From positions 1 through 64,000 of the forward strand of contig JBJENV010000060.1 of NCBI GenBank assembly GCA_051880375.1: DNA of 64,000 nt. Direction: 5' to 3'. Made by a program: the position numbers and the translations under genes. The stretch's first letter is position 1; every line of letters begins with the position of its first letter. The notes under the pieces are model-generated. The model was not told the DNA's origin, did not search any database, and saw nothing but the letters and a program-made list of their open reading frames with translations. Origin of the DNA: SIG299 sp051880375. GTDB lineage: Bacteria; Bacillota; Clostridia; Lachnospirales; Lachnospiraceae. Positions 35,147-43,623 of this stretch are shown piece after piece.

Positions 35147-36331
35147 ATGGAAAAGAAAATCATTTATTTGGACAATGCGGCAACAACGCGGACAAAGCCG
35201 GAGGTTGTGGAGGCCATGCTTCCGTATTTTACGGAGAAGTTCGGAAATCCGTCCAGCGTTTACGAGTTTGCGGGACAGAGCAAGAATGCAGTCACCGAAG
35301 CAAGAGAAACCATTGCAAAAGCTTTACATGCGCCGTCGGCGGATATTTATTTTACGGCAGGCGGCTCCGAATCGGACAACTGGGCATTAAAGGCAACGAT
35401 GGAGGCATATAAAGACAAGGGAAATCATCTGATTACTTCAAAGATTGAGCATCATGCCATTTTGCATACCTGCGAATATCTGGAACAGCATGGCTGTGAG
35501 GTTACCTATCTGGATGTGGATGAAAACGGTGTGGTAGACTTAGAGCAGTTAAAGGCTGCCATCCGCCCGACCACGGTATTGATTTCCGTTATGTATGCAA
35601 ACAACGAAATCGGAACGATTCAGCCGATTAAGGAAATCGGACAGATTGCCAAGGAACACGGAATTCTCTTCCATACCGATGCGGTACAGGCATTCGGGCA
35701 GATTCCGATTGATGTAGAAGAGGAAAACATCGATATGCTTTCGGCAAGCGGTCATAAGTTAAACGGACCGAAGGGCATCGGATTTTTATATATTAAGAAA
35801 GGCTTAAAGCTTCGTTCACTGATTCATGGCGGAGCACAGGAGAGAAAGCGCCGCGCCGGTACGGAAAATGTTCCGGGCATTGTCGGTATCGGAAAAGCAA
35901 CCGAGCTTGCCATTGCAAGCATGGAAGACAGAAGTAAGAAGGAAACCGAGCTGCGTAATTACTTAATCGACCGTGTACTGGCGGAAATTCCGTATGTGCG
36001 TCTGAACGGCAGCCGTGCAAAGCGTCTTCCGAACAACGCAAACTTCAGTTTTCAGTTCGTTGAGGGCGAATCGCTTCTTATTATGTTGGATATGAAGGGT
36101 ATCTGCGCTTCCAGCGGTTCGGCATGTACTTCGGGTTCGCTTGACCCGTCGCATGTCCTGCTTGCCATCGGTCTGCCGCATGAAATTGCACACGGCTCCC
36201 TGCGTCTTACCTTATCGGATGAGACGACAAAGGAAGACATTGATTTTACGGTAGACAGGATTAAGGAAATCGTAGCAAGGCTTCGCAGCATGTCGCCGCT
36301 TTACGAGGATTTCATGAAGAGAGCAAAATAA
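35147..36331 (+). CDS. nifS: Cysteine desulfurase NifS/IscS
   Basis: PLP enzyme of 394 residues that removes sulfur from cysteine for Fe-S cluster and tRNA thiolation. The PLP-binding SASGHKLNGPKG (Lys204), YLDNAATT at the N-terminus, HTDAVQA and the active-site loop SGSACTSG (Cys327) are all present. It starts 2 bp after iscR, in the same operon. AGAGGAAAA precedes the ATG. Confidence 0.96.
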   Translation: MEKKIIYLDNAATTRTKPEVVEAMLPYFTEKFGNPSSVYEFAGQSKNAVTEARETIAKALHAPSADIYFTAGGSESDNWALKATMEAYKDKGNHLITSKIEHHAILHTCEYLEQHGCEVTYLDVDENGVVDLEQLKAAIRPTTVLISVMYANNEIGTIQPIKEIGQIAKEHGILFHTDAVQAFGQIPIDVEEENIDMLSASGHKLNGPKGIGFLYIKKGLKLRSLIHGGAQERKRRAGTENVPGIVGIGKATELAIASMEDRSKKETELRNYLIDRVLAEIPYVRLNGSRAKRLPNNANFSFQFVEGESLLIMLDMKGICASSGSACTSGSLDPSHVLLAIGLPHEIAHGSLRLTLSDETTKEDIDFTVDRIKEIVARLRSMSPLYEDFMKRAK

Positions 36332-36428
36332 CAAAATGAAAAACGATATGGTAGAACAGCTTCATAAAAGTAGAAGCGAAAACCGAGAATAGAAAGTGCC
36401 GTAGGGCAAAAAAACAGGAGGAACCAGA

Positions 36429-36872
36429 ATGTACAGTGAAAAGGTAATGGACCATTTTACAAATCCGAGAAACGTAGGAGAAATAGAGAATGCAAGCGGT
36501 GTCGGCACGGTAGGTAACGCAAAGTGCGGCGATATTATGAGAATTTATCTCGATATTGACGATGACAAAATCATCCGTGACGTAAAGTTTAAGACGTTTG
36601 GCTGTGGCGCGGCAGTGGCAACGAGCAGTATGGCAACCGAACTGGTCAAGGGCAAGAGCATTTACGAAGCATTAAAGATTACAAACAAGGCAGTTATGGA
36701 AGCACTGGACGGACTTCCTCCGGTAAAGGTACACTGCTCCCTGCTTGCAGAGGAAGCAATTCATGCAGCGCTCTGGGATTATGCCGAGAAGAACGGGATT
36801 GTAATCGAAGGTCTGGAAAAGCCGAAGAGTGATATCCATGAAGGCGAGGAAGAAGAGGGCGAAGCATATTAA
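36429..36872 (+). CDS. nifU: Fe-S cluster scaffold NifU/IscU
   Basis: Scaffold of 147 residues. The three cluster ligands Cys33 (AKCGD), Cys59 (FGCGAA) and Cys103 (VHCSLL) and the conserved Asp35 are present. The protein is IscU-like with an extra acidic C-terminal tail (HEGEEEEGEAY) instead of the Nfu domain of full NifU. A CAGGAGG ribosome binding site precedes the ATG. The stop overlaps the mnmA start by 1 bp. Confidence 0.93.
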   Translation: MYSEKVMDHFTNPRNVGEIENASGVGTVGNAKCGDIMRIYLDIDDDKIIRDVKFKTFGCGAAVATSSMATELVKGKSIYEALKITNKAVMEALDGLPPVKVHCSLLAEEAIHAALWDYAEKNGIVIEGLEKPKSDIHEGEEEEGEAY

Positions 36873-37945
36873 TGGCGAAGGTAGTCGTAGGAATGTCGGG
36901 CGGCGTGGATTCTTCTGTGGCGGCGTACCTGTTAAAGCAGGCAGGGCATGAAGTCATCGGAGTAACCATGCAGATCTGGCAGGAGGAAGAAAACCGAATA
37001 CAGGAAGAAAACGGCGGCTGTTGCGGGCTTTCTGCGGTCGAGGATGCAAGACGTGTGGCAGCGATGCTTGAAATTCCGTATTATGTCATGAACTTCCGCA
37101 GAGAATTCAAGGAGTCGGTCATTGATTACTTTGTGAAGGAATATGAGCAGGGCAGAACGCCGAATCCGTGTATTGCATGTAACCGTTATGTAAAGTGGGA
37201 ATCACTGTATGAACGCGCAAGAAGCATCGGAGCGGACTGCATTGCAACCGGACATTATTCGCGTATCGTAAAGCTTCCGAACGGCCGGTTTACGCTTCGG
37301 GTTTCCGCAACGGATGCAAAGGACCAGACCTATGCGCTCTATAACCTGACACAGGAGCAGTTAGCGCACACGCTCATGCCGGTCGGAGACTACTCAAAAG
37401 ATGAAATTCGCAGCATTGCGGCGGATATCGGGCTTTTGGTGGCAAACAAGCCGGACAGTATGGAAATCTGCTTTGTGCCGGATCACGATTATGCCGGTTT
37501 TATAGAAGGCTATACAGGAAAGACCTTTGCGCCGGGACATTTCGTAAACACGGCAGGCGAGGTGCTGGGTACCCATAAGGGAATCATCCATTATACCGTC
37601 GGACAGAGAAAGGGACTTGGCATTGCATTCGGAACGCCGATGTTTGTCAAGGAGCTTCGTCCGGAAACAAACGAGGTTGTCCTTGCTTCAAACGACGAGC
37701 TGTTTTCGGATGTGCTGTATGCGGACAGGCTCAACTTTATGTCGATACCGGAGCTTTCCGGTACCATGCGTGTCAAGGCGAAAATCCGTTACAGCCATAA
37801 GGGAGCGGATGCGGAAATTTCGATGGCAGGCGAGGATTTGCTCTGCTGCCGTTTTACGGAGCCGCAGCGGGCAATTACCCCGGGACAGGCGGTTGTTTTT
37901 TATGACGGGGATCTCGTAGTCGGAGGAGGAACGATTGTGAAATGA
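36872..37945 (+). CDS. mnmA: tRNA-specific 2-thiouridylase
   Basis: Enzyme of 357 residues that thiolates U34 of tRNA-Lys/Glu/Gln using sulfur relayed from the cysteine desulfurase. The PP-loop GMSGGVDSSV is at 7-16, and the catalytic cysteines are Cys103 (PCIACN) and Cys200 (SMEICFV). The C-terminal beta domain is complete. It is the fourth gene of the sulfur/Fe-S operon; its start overlaps the nifU stop by 1 bp and its stop overlaps the next start by 4 bp, suggesting coupled translation. Confidence 0.96.
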   Translation: MAKVVVGMSGGVDSSVAAYLLKQAGHEVIGVTMQIWQEEENRIQEENGGCCGLSAVEDARRVAAMLEIPYYVMNFRREFKESVIDYFVKEYEQGRTPNPCIACNRYVKWESLYERARSIGADCIATGHYSRIVKLPNGRFTLRVSATDAKDQTYALYNLTQEQLAHTLMPVGDYSKDEIRSIAADIGLLVANKPDSMEICFVPDHDYAGFIEGYTGKTFAPGHFVNTAGEVLGTHKGIIHYTVGQRKGLGIAFGTPMFVKELRPETNEVVLASNDELFSDVLYADRLNFMSIPELSGTMRVKAKIRYSHKGADAEISMAGEDLLCCRFTEPQRAITPGQAVVFYDGDLVVGGGTIVK

Positions 37946-38502
37946 GATACATGATAGCTTCTGATATTCACGGTTCTGCCTTTTACTGCAGAAAATTGTT
38001 TGAAGCATTTGACAGGGAGCGGGAGGCGAAAACGGCGGACCGAATGCTCTTACTTGGCGATTTGCTCTATCACGGACCGCGCAATGATTTGCCGAAGGAG
38101 TATGCTCCGAAAGAAGTAATTGCCATGTTAAATGAAAGAAAGGACAGTCTGCTTTGCGTCCGCGGCAACTGCGAGGCGGAGGTAGACCAGATGGTGCTTA
38201 AGTTTCCGGTCATGGCGGATTACTGCCTGCTGACGCATCAGGAGCATCTGGTGTTTGCAACACACGGACATAATCACAATGAACGGGCGTTACCGCCGTT
38301 AAAGGCGGGAGATATCCTGCTGCACGGGCATACGCATGTGCCTGCAAATAAGGTACTGGATTCCGGGATTGTTTACTGGAATCCCGGCTCAGTATCCATT
38401 CCGAAGGAAAACAGCCCGCACGGCTACATGCTTCTTTCTGAAGATACGGTAGTTTGGAAGACGTTGGACGGAGAACTCTACCGTCCGGACGAAGAACGGT
38501 GA
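37942..38502 (+). CDS. YfcE family metallophosphoesterase
   Basis: Phosphodiesterase of 186 residues in the calcineurin-like fold. The metal-binding signature is SDIHG (Asp8, His10), GDLLYHGPRND, GNCE and HGHTH. YfcE members hydrolyse phosphodiesters in vitro with Mn2+, but the in vivo substrate is unclear. The gene overlaps mnmA by 4 bp and so belongs to that operon. It is convergent with the next gene. Confidence 0.92.
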   Translation: MRYMIASDIHGSAFYCRKLFEAFDREREAKTADRMLLLGDLLYHGPRNDLPKEYAPKEVIAMLNERKDSLLCVRGNCEAEVDQMVLKFPVMADYCLLTHQEHLVFATHGHNHNERALPPLKAGDILLHGHTHVPANKVLDSGIVYWNPGSVSIPKENSPHGYMLLSEDTVVWKTLDGELYRPDEER

Positions 38503-38507
38503 TGTTG

Positions 38508-39329
38508 CTATAGCGGCATCAACTCCGGTTTCCGGTCTGTAAAAACACAATAGGAAGTAAATCCGCGGGAGAGCAGCAGCTCTCTCGTTTTTTCATATTC
38601 GGAGGCAATGGCAGCAGGGCAGTGTGCATCGGAGCCGATGGTAAGAAGCGTGCCGCCAAGCTCGCGATAGCGCGAAAGAACCTCTGGCATCGGATGAAAA
38701 CTGTCGAGTCCCGCCGCCAGACCCTTTGTGTTGATTTCCAATGCTTTTTCGTTCTTAACTAAGAAGCGCAGAATCTCGTCAATGACTTCCCTGTAATCTG
38801 CATACCGGTAGTCCTTTGTCCCGGCAAATGCAGGAATATAACGAATGATATAGTCCAGATGTCCGAGCGAATCAAAGTCCGAAAACCCGGTAATCGCAGC
38901 AAGCATCGTATCAAAATACCTTGCCAGAGCAGTCTCCTTTGTGATACCTCTCCAGTATTCTTCTTCATACGGGTCTTTGTCCTCGGAGAGATGAACCGAG
39001 CCGAGGACAAAGTCAAACGGATAGTCGGAAAGAATCTGTTTCAGCTGTGCGTTGATATCCGGACGGTTCGGGCGAAGCCCAAGCTCAATTCCGATACGGA
39101 CCTGAAGCGGAGCAGAAGTGCGAAGAGGTCCAAGCCGTTTGAAGGAATCCTCTGGTGAAAAGACAAACAACGGTGCTTCTTTGGTGCTTCCCGGATAATC
39201 TAAGTCCATATGGTCGGTAAAACAGAGAAAGGAAAGTCCTTTTCTTGCGGCTTCCGCCGCCATTTCTTCCGGGCTTGCCTTGGAGTCTGTGGAAAACAGG
39301 CAATGGGTATGAAAATCTGCAAGTATCAT
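38508..39329 (-). CDS. PHP-domain phosphatase, HisJ/histidinol-phosphatase family
   Basis: Protein of 273 residues with the PHP metal-binding motifs: DFHTHCLFS at 5-13, FTDHMDLDYPG near 37-47, LGSVHLSE near 116 and SDAHCP near 234. HisJ members dephosphorylate histidinol phosphate, but no other histidine gene is nearby, so another phosphate ester is equally possible. AAAGGAG precedes the ATG. It lies 55 bp downstream of rqcH on the same strand. Confidence 0.9.
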   Translation of the reverse strand: MILADFHTHCLFSTDSKASPEEMAAEAARKGLSFLCFTDHMDLDYPGSTKEAPLFVFSPEDSFKRLGPLRTSAPLQVRIGIELGLRPNRPDINAQLKQILSDYPFDFVLGSVHLSEDKDPYEEEYWRGITKETALARYFDTMLAAITGFSDFDSLGHLDYIIRYIPAFAGTKDYRYADYREVIDEILRFLVKNEKALEINTKGLAAGLDSFHPMPEVLSRYRELGGTLLTIGSDAHCPAAIASEYEKTRELLLSRGFTSYCVFTDRKPELMPL

Positions 39330-39384
39330 GGGAAACTCCTTTCTGCTATCTGAGACGGTTCATAATCGTGGACATCATTCGTGG

Positions 39385-41166
39385 TTACCGGTGGATAGAT
39401 GCCTGGTTGTCTAATAGGGTCAGCGAGGAAATGTCCGGCACCGCAACCATGGAGTAGTTGGTATAGTAAACGACAAAGCCCGGCTTTGCTCCGGCAGGCT
39501 TTTTAACCTGCTTTTTTTCTACATAGTCCACCTCGACCTTATCGTTGTCCCTGCCCTTGGAATAGTAGGCAGCAAGTGCTGCGGCTTCTTCAAAGGCACG
39601 GTCGGGAATTTCGTTTCCGTCCGCCTTTAAAATGACGTGTGAGCCCGGAATTCCCTTGGCATGGAACCACCAGTCACCGCCGCTTGCAAAATGAAAGGTC
39701 AGTTCATCGTTCTGTAAGTTGTTTTTTCCAACATAAAAATGGTAGCCGTCGCTTGAAACATAGTGGTACGGAGCATTGTTCAGTTTTATTTTCTGCGGTT
39801 TTTTACCACGTTCGGTGTGACGTCTGATATAGCCGCTCTGAATCAGTTCTTCCTTAATCAGGTTCAGATCGTTTTCTGTCTGTGCCATATCCAGGGAAAG
39901 ACGCACGGATTCCATGTAGTCCAGTGCCTCTTTGGTTTCCTTAATGTAAACGGAAAGCGCTTCCTCGGTACGCTTTAACTTGCCGTACTTTTCAAAATAG
40001 CGCTTGGCATTTTCCATCGGAGAGAGTGTTTCATCCAACGGGATTGTGATTTCCTCATTGGTGTAATAATTGAGTGCCTTCATGGATTTGGCACCCGGCT
40101 CGACACCGTAGCCGTAGGCAGTAATCAGTTCACCATAGACCTTGTAGGTTTCGCGCTTTTCGGTATCGGCAAGCTGCTTTTTCTGGAGGTCGTATTTCTT
40201 TGCTTCACGCTCGATGGTCGCATTCACGATGCGGCGCAAATCCACGGATTTCTGGCGGATGCGCGTGAGCTGGTTTTTCTTTGCGTAATACTCCTCCAGC
40301 ACTGTAGAAACAGAGTCGTAGCGACAGATTTCCATGCCCTCGGTCCGATGCTCTTCGTAGCAGGAGAGCGGTACGGATGAAAATTCAACCGGCTTGCCGT
40401 CCTGAAACACAATGCAGGGAGCAAAGTCGCCGGAGGAAACAGCCTCTATGAAGCGCGCTATCGTCTTGAACAAATGGAGTGCATGGTCCGGCGCCACTTC
40501 GTTTGCCGGAAGGTCGGAGGATAATCCGGCACGGTGGCAAAGTTCCTCCGCCAGTAACGGGCTGATTCCGGTAAGACCGGTATAAAGAGCCTTGGAGAGC
40601 GGAAGCGGTTTGGACAGAACGTACTGCCCTAGCTCATCCTCCGTTAATGTCAGCGGATTTGCTTTTTCCACGGTCTGCGGCAGAAAATACGGTCTGCCCG
40701 GCAGTACCTCGCGGACGGAACTGACAAAGCCGGAAATGTGCTTGATACTGTCTACAATCGTATAGTTTTCGTCGCACAGAATGAGGTTGCTGTGCTTTCC
40801 CATGATTTCAATAATCAGATGCTTTTTTCTGACATCTCCGAATTCGTCGAGATGCTCTACCGTAAAGTCAAGGCTCCGCTCCAGACCCGGCTGTGTTACC
40901 GAAAGAATCCGGGCACTGTTAAAGTGCTTTCTTAGCAGCATACAGAAGTTCGGCGCGGTCAGAGGATTCGGTTTGTTTTCTTCTGTCAGATAAACAAGCG
41001 GAAGCGATGCGTCCGCCGATAACAGCAGCTTATACGTATCATACTGCTTGATGGAGAGGATGATTTCATCCCGTTCCGGCTGCGCTACCTTTACGATGCG
41101 CCCGCCGGAAAGCAGTTCGTTTAATTCCTTTGCAAGGTTTGCAATTACAATGCCGTCAAATGCCAT
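39385..41166 (-). CDS. rqcH: NFACT-family ribosome quality control protein RqcH
   Basis: Protein of 593 residues, homologous to RqcH/FbpA and eukaryotic Rqc2. The N-terminal NFACT-N domain begins MAFDGIVIANLAKELNELLSGGRI. A long coiled coil lies at ~285-445, and the NFACT-R domain has FHFASGGDWWFHAKGIPGSHV near 490-510. It binds obstructed 50S subunits and directs C-terminal alanine tailing of stalled nascent chains. The older fibronectin-binding label is less likely to be its main role. Its minus-strand promoter is divergent from the nuclease gene. Confidence 0.93.
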   Translation of the reverse strand: MAFDGIVIANLAKELNELLSGGRIVKVAQPERDEIILSIKQYDTYKLLLSADASLPLVYLTEENKPNPLTAPNFCMLLRKHFNSARILSVTQPGLERSLDFTVEHLDEFGDVRKKHLIIEIMGKHSNLILCDENYTIVDSIKHISGFVSSVREVLPGRPYFLPQTVEKANPLTLTEDELGQYVLSKPLPLSKALYTGLTGISPLLAEELCHRAGLSSDLPANEVAPDHALHLFKTIARFIEAVSSGDFAPCIVFQDGKPVEFSSVPLSCYEEHRTEGMEICRYDSVSTVLEEYYAKKNQLTRIRQKSVDLRRIVNATIEREAKKYDLQKKQLADTEKRETYKVYGELITAYGYGVEPGAKSMKALNYYTNEEITIPLDETLSPMENAKRYFEKYGKLKRTEEALSVYIKETKEALDYMESVRLSLDMAQTENDLNLIKEELIQSGYIRRHTERGKKPQKIKLNNAPYHYVSSDGYHFYVGKNNLQNDELTFHFASGGDWWFHAKGIPGSHVILKADGNEIPDRAFEEAAALAAYYSKGRDNDKVEVDYVEKKQVKKPAGAKPGFVVYYTNYSMVAVPDISSLTLLDNQASIHR

Positions 41167-41214
41167 GATTTGTGTTCCCTTTTCTTTTCTGATAAAATTT
41201 CCTGAAACGCTTTT

Positions 41215-41243
41215 ATTATACTTGTTTTTGAGACAGCATGCAA
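41215..41243 (-). promoter_or_regulatory. Promoter of rqcH
   Basis: On the minus strand TTGCAT (41238-41243), 17-bp spacer, TATAAT (41215-41220). Confidence 0.8.
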
Positions 41244-41258
41244 GATAGAGGATGGATA

Positions 41259-41287
41259 TTGCATAATCAGACGGTTAATGTTATACT
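41259..41287 (+). promoter_or_regulatory. Promoter of the Rpn-family nuclease gene
   Basis: TTGCAT at 41259-41264, 17-bp spacer, TATACT at 41282-41287. It is divergent from and only 15 bp away from the rqcH -35 box, and leaves a ~170-nt leader in which I see no known element. Confidence 0.75.
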
Positions 41288-41462
41288 GTAACAAAGCAGA
41301 TTTTCTCTTATTTCAATATCAATTCAAATCAAATGGTTTTGAACGGCCATTTGTCTGTTTGTTCCTTCAGAAAATTCATGCTTTTAGGTTCCATTTAAAA
41401 TGCAGGAGAATTCTGATGTGGCGGGCAGAGCATCTCCTGTGAATCATTTGCAGGGAGGTATC

Positions 41463-42185
41463 ATGGCAGAAAAGGAAAAATTATTACAGTGGCATACTGC
41501 ATTTTATGCCGGAATTCAGATTGAGCTGGAGGAAGAGGCAAAATATCTGGTTTTTGAAAATGAGCATATGCTTAGTACTAAACCGATGCAGATTGATGTA
41601 TTGATTATTAAAAAGAATACAGAGAGAAGCATCAAAAAGAATATCGGGCGGATTTTCAGAAAATACAATATTGTGGAGTACAAAAGCCCGGAGGATTACC
41701 TTAGTATTGATGATTTTTATAAGGTTCTCGGATATGCCTGCTTTTATAAATCAGATGGTAAAACAGTAAATGAGATAAAAGCAGAGGAATTATCGGAGGA
41801 CAATAATCTTTGGCTTAGAAGTTTGACTAATGATTTGCAAGAAACGGAATCAGTGGAAAAACTGGTTCGGGCGTATGGAAAGAATCAAAAAAATGATTTG
41901 TATACATCAGTCATGGATATTGTAGTGCGTGCCAACGTGAAAAAGTTTGATGAGGTGAGAAAAATGTGCGATGCATTGAAAGAATTAATGAAAGAGGAAC
42001 TGGAAGAAAAGAAGCAAGAAGGAATAACCCAAGGAATACCACTGGGTAATCAGGCAAAGCTGGAAGAATTGGTTGGAAAGAAAATCAGAAAAGGCAAACC
42101 CTTGGAACAAATCGCAGAGGATTTGGAGGAAGAACCGGAAACCATTCGACCGATTTATGAACGTTTAATAGAAGAATTGCAGTAA
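41463..42185 (+). CDS. Rpn-family PD-(D/E)XK nuclease, probably internally deleted
   Basis: Protein of 240 residues. The N-terminal nuclease core has MQIDVLIIKK (candidate catalytic Asp) and IVEYKSPEDYL (E-x-K), as in Rpn/transposase_31-like PD-(D/E)XK proteins, which promote RecA-independent recombination. After ADEL-like KAEEL, family members usually continue with about 50 residues (a PRKL-type helix and a second beta unit) before SEENLWLKSLT. Here KAEEL runs straight into SEDNNLWLRSL, so a central in-frame segment appears lost. The C-terminal KLEELVGKKIRKGKPLEQIAEDLEEE is the normal tail. GGAGG precedes ATG 41463; an upstream ATG at 41400 is rejected. Confidence 0.75.
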   Translation: MAEKEKLLQWHTAFYAGIQIELEEEAKYLVFENEHMLSTKPMQIDVLIIKKNTERSIKKNIGRIFRKYNIVEYKSPEDYLSIDDFYKVLGYACFYKSDGKTVNEIKAEELSEDNNLWLRSLTNDLQETESVEKLVRAYGKNQKNDLYTSVMDIVVRANVKKFDEVRKMCDALKELMKEELEEKKQEGITQGIPLGNQAKLEELVGKKIRKGKPLEQIAEDLEEEPETIRPIYERLIEELQ

Positions 42186-42195
42186 GATAACGAAG

Positions 42196-42248
42196 AAAGA
42201 GCTTATACTTCCATGAAAATGTGTGTGTTGTGGAAGATAGGCTCTTTT
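42196..42248 (+). terminator. Terminator after the Rpn-family gene
   Basis: AAAGAGC (42196-42202) pairs with GCTCTTT (42241-42247). An inner CTTCCA/TGGAAG pair with a bulge follows, and the 3' end is T-rich. Confidence 0.75.
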
Positions 42249-42297
42249 ATAGTAACAAGGATTCTGGAACAAAACAATTCTCCTAAAACAGAACCCC

Positions 42298-42326
42298 TTG
42301 ACATTAAATATAAGAAAGAATATACT
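42298..42326 (+). promoter_or_regulatory. Promoter of the COG0523 metallochaperone operon
   Basis: TTGACA at 42298-42303, 17-bp spacer, TATACT at 42321-42326. No clear Zur-type palindrome was recognised in the ~70-nt leader. Confidence 0.8.
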
Positions 42327-42398
42327 TATTTGGATAGAGTTTCATAGAACAAACAACTTGTTTTATCAAGATATTTTTTATAGAAAGGGGTCATAACA

Positions 42399-43601
42399 AT
42401 GACAAAGATTGATATTATTTCCGGCTTTTTAGGTGCCGGAAAAACAACATTGATTAAGAAGCTGTTAGAAGGCGCATTCAAAGGCGAAAAGGTGGTTCTT
42501 ATCGAGAACGAATTCGGCGAAATCGGGATTGACGGCGGCTTTTTAAAGGACGCCGGAATCGAGATTACCGAGATGAATTCCGGCTGTATCTGCTGTTCCC
42601 TGGTCGGCGACTTCGGCAAGTCGTTAAAGGAAGTGCTGGACCGTTTTCATCCGGACCGCATCATCATTGAGCCATCGGGTGTAGGCAAGCTGTCCGATGT
42701 CATCAAGGCAGTGCAGGGAGTCAAGGATGAGTTGACCGGAGCGGAATTAAATTCCTTCAGCGCAGTCGTAGATGCTTCCAAGGCAAAGGTTTATATGAAG
42801 AATTTCGGCGAATTCTTCAACAATCAGGTGGAGAGCGCAAAGACCATTATTTTGAGCCGTACCCAGAATCTCACACAGGAAAAGCTTGAAGCAGTGGTTG
42901 CCATGTTAAGAGAGCATAATGCAAATGCTGCCATTATTACAACTCCATGGGATGAGCTGGATGCAGGACTTGTGCTTTCGGCAATGGAGAAAAAGACAAG
43001 CTTTGAGGAAGAGTTACTGCATGAAATGCAGCATCATCGTGACGAAGAGCATGAGCATCATCACCATCACGAAGACGGGGAGTGCAGCTGTGGACATCAT
43101 CACGACGACGATGAACATGAGCACCATCATCACGACCATGATGAGGACGAGCACGAGCACCATCACCACGACCATGAGGACGAGCACGAGCACCATCATC
43201 ATGACCATGAGGACGAGGAGCATGAGCACCATCATCATGAACATGGAGAGGAGTGCAGTTGCGGCTGTCATCATGACCATGCTCATGACCATGAGCATGA
43301 ACATGAACATCATCACCATCATGCAGATGAGGTATTTACAAGCTGGGGCAAGGAAACTCCGCACAAGTATGAAAAGGCAGAACTTCAGAGTATTCTGGAA
43401 AAGCTTGCGGATACGACCGAGTTTGGTACGATTCTGCGTGCCAAGGGCATGGTTGCCGGTGCAGACGGTCAGTGGATTTACTTTGACCTTGTTCCGGGCG
43501 AATATGAAATGAGAGACGGAAGTGCGGATTACACAGGAAGACTTTGTGTCATCGGTACAAACTTAAAGGAAAAAGAGCTGGAAGAAGCATTTTCCTGTTA
43601 A
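42399..43601 (+). CDS. COG0523/CobW-type GTP-dependent metallochaperone, His-rich
   Basis: GTPase of 400 residues. Walker A SGFLGAGKTT (8-17), the metal-binding CxCC motif (Cys63, Cys65, Cys66) and EPSG (91-94) define the family. Residues 211-309 are an exceptional His/Asp/Glu-rich metal-binding stretch containing four 11-12-residue repeats of the EHEHHHHDHED type, plus CSC pairs. A C-terminal CobW_C domain follows (EVFTSWGKETPHKYEKAELQ). Such proteins insert or buffer zinc, nickel or cobalt. The second COG0523 gene follows after 22 bp and an ArsR-type regulator next, suggesting a metal-homeostasis unit. The metal cannot be decided from sequence. Confidence 0.92.
   Translation: MTKIDIISGFLGAGKTTLIKKLLEGAFKGEKVVLIENEFGEIGIDGGFLKDAGIEITEMNSGCICCSLVGDFGKSLKEVLDRFHPDRIIIEPSGVGKLSDVIKAVQGVKDELTGAELNSFSAVVDASKAKVYMKNFGEFFNNQVESAKTIILSRTQNLTQEKLEAVVAMLREHNANAAIITTPWDELDAGLVLSAMEKKTSFEEELLHEMQHHRDEEHEHHHHHEDGECSCGHHHDDDEHEHHHHDHDEDEHEHHHHDHEDEHEHHHHDHEDEEHEHHHHEHGEECSCGCHHDHAHDHEHEHEHHHHHADEVFTSWGKETPHKYEKAELQSILEKLADTTEFGTILRAKGMVAGADGQWIYFDLVPGEYEMRDGSADYTGRLCVIGTNLKEKELEEAFSC
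43113..43247 (+). repeat. In-frame 33-bp repeats coding the His-rich domain
   Basis: About four 33-36-bp units encoding EHEHHHHDHED-like peptides, with the two central units nearly identical. They probably expand and contract by slippage or unequal exchange. Confidence 0.85.
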
Positions 43602-43623
43602 TAAGAAAGGCGTGATTTTTAGT

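Noticed and set aside
38503..38526. Hairpin between yfcE and the PHP gene as a terminator
   Set aside because: The stem depends on wobble pairs and lacks T runs on either side.
42919..43512. Other-frame open readings across the His-rich tract (Ile/Thr/Met-rich on plus, Met/Val-rich on minus)
   Set aside because: They arise from the CAT/CAC/GAC/GAG repeat composition; no independent start signals.
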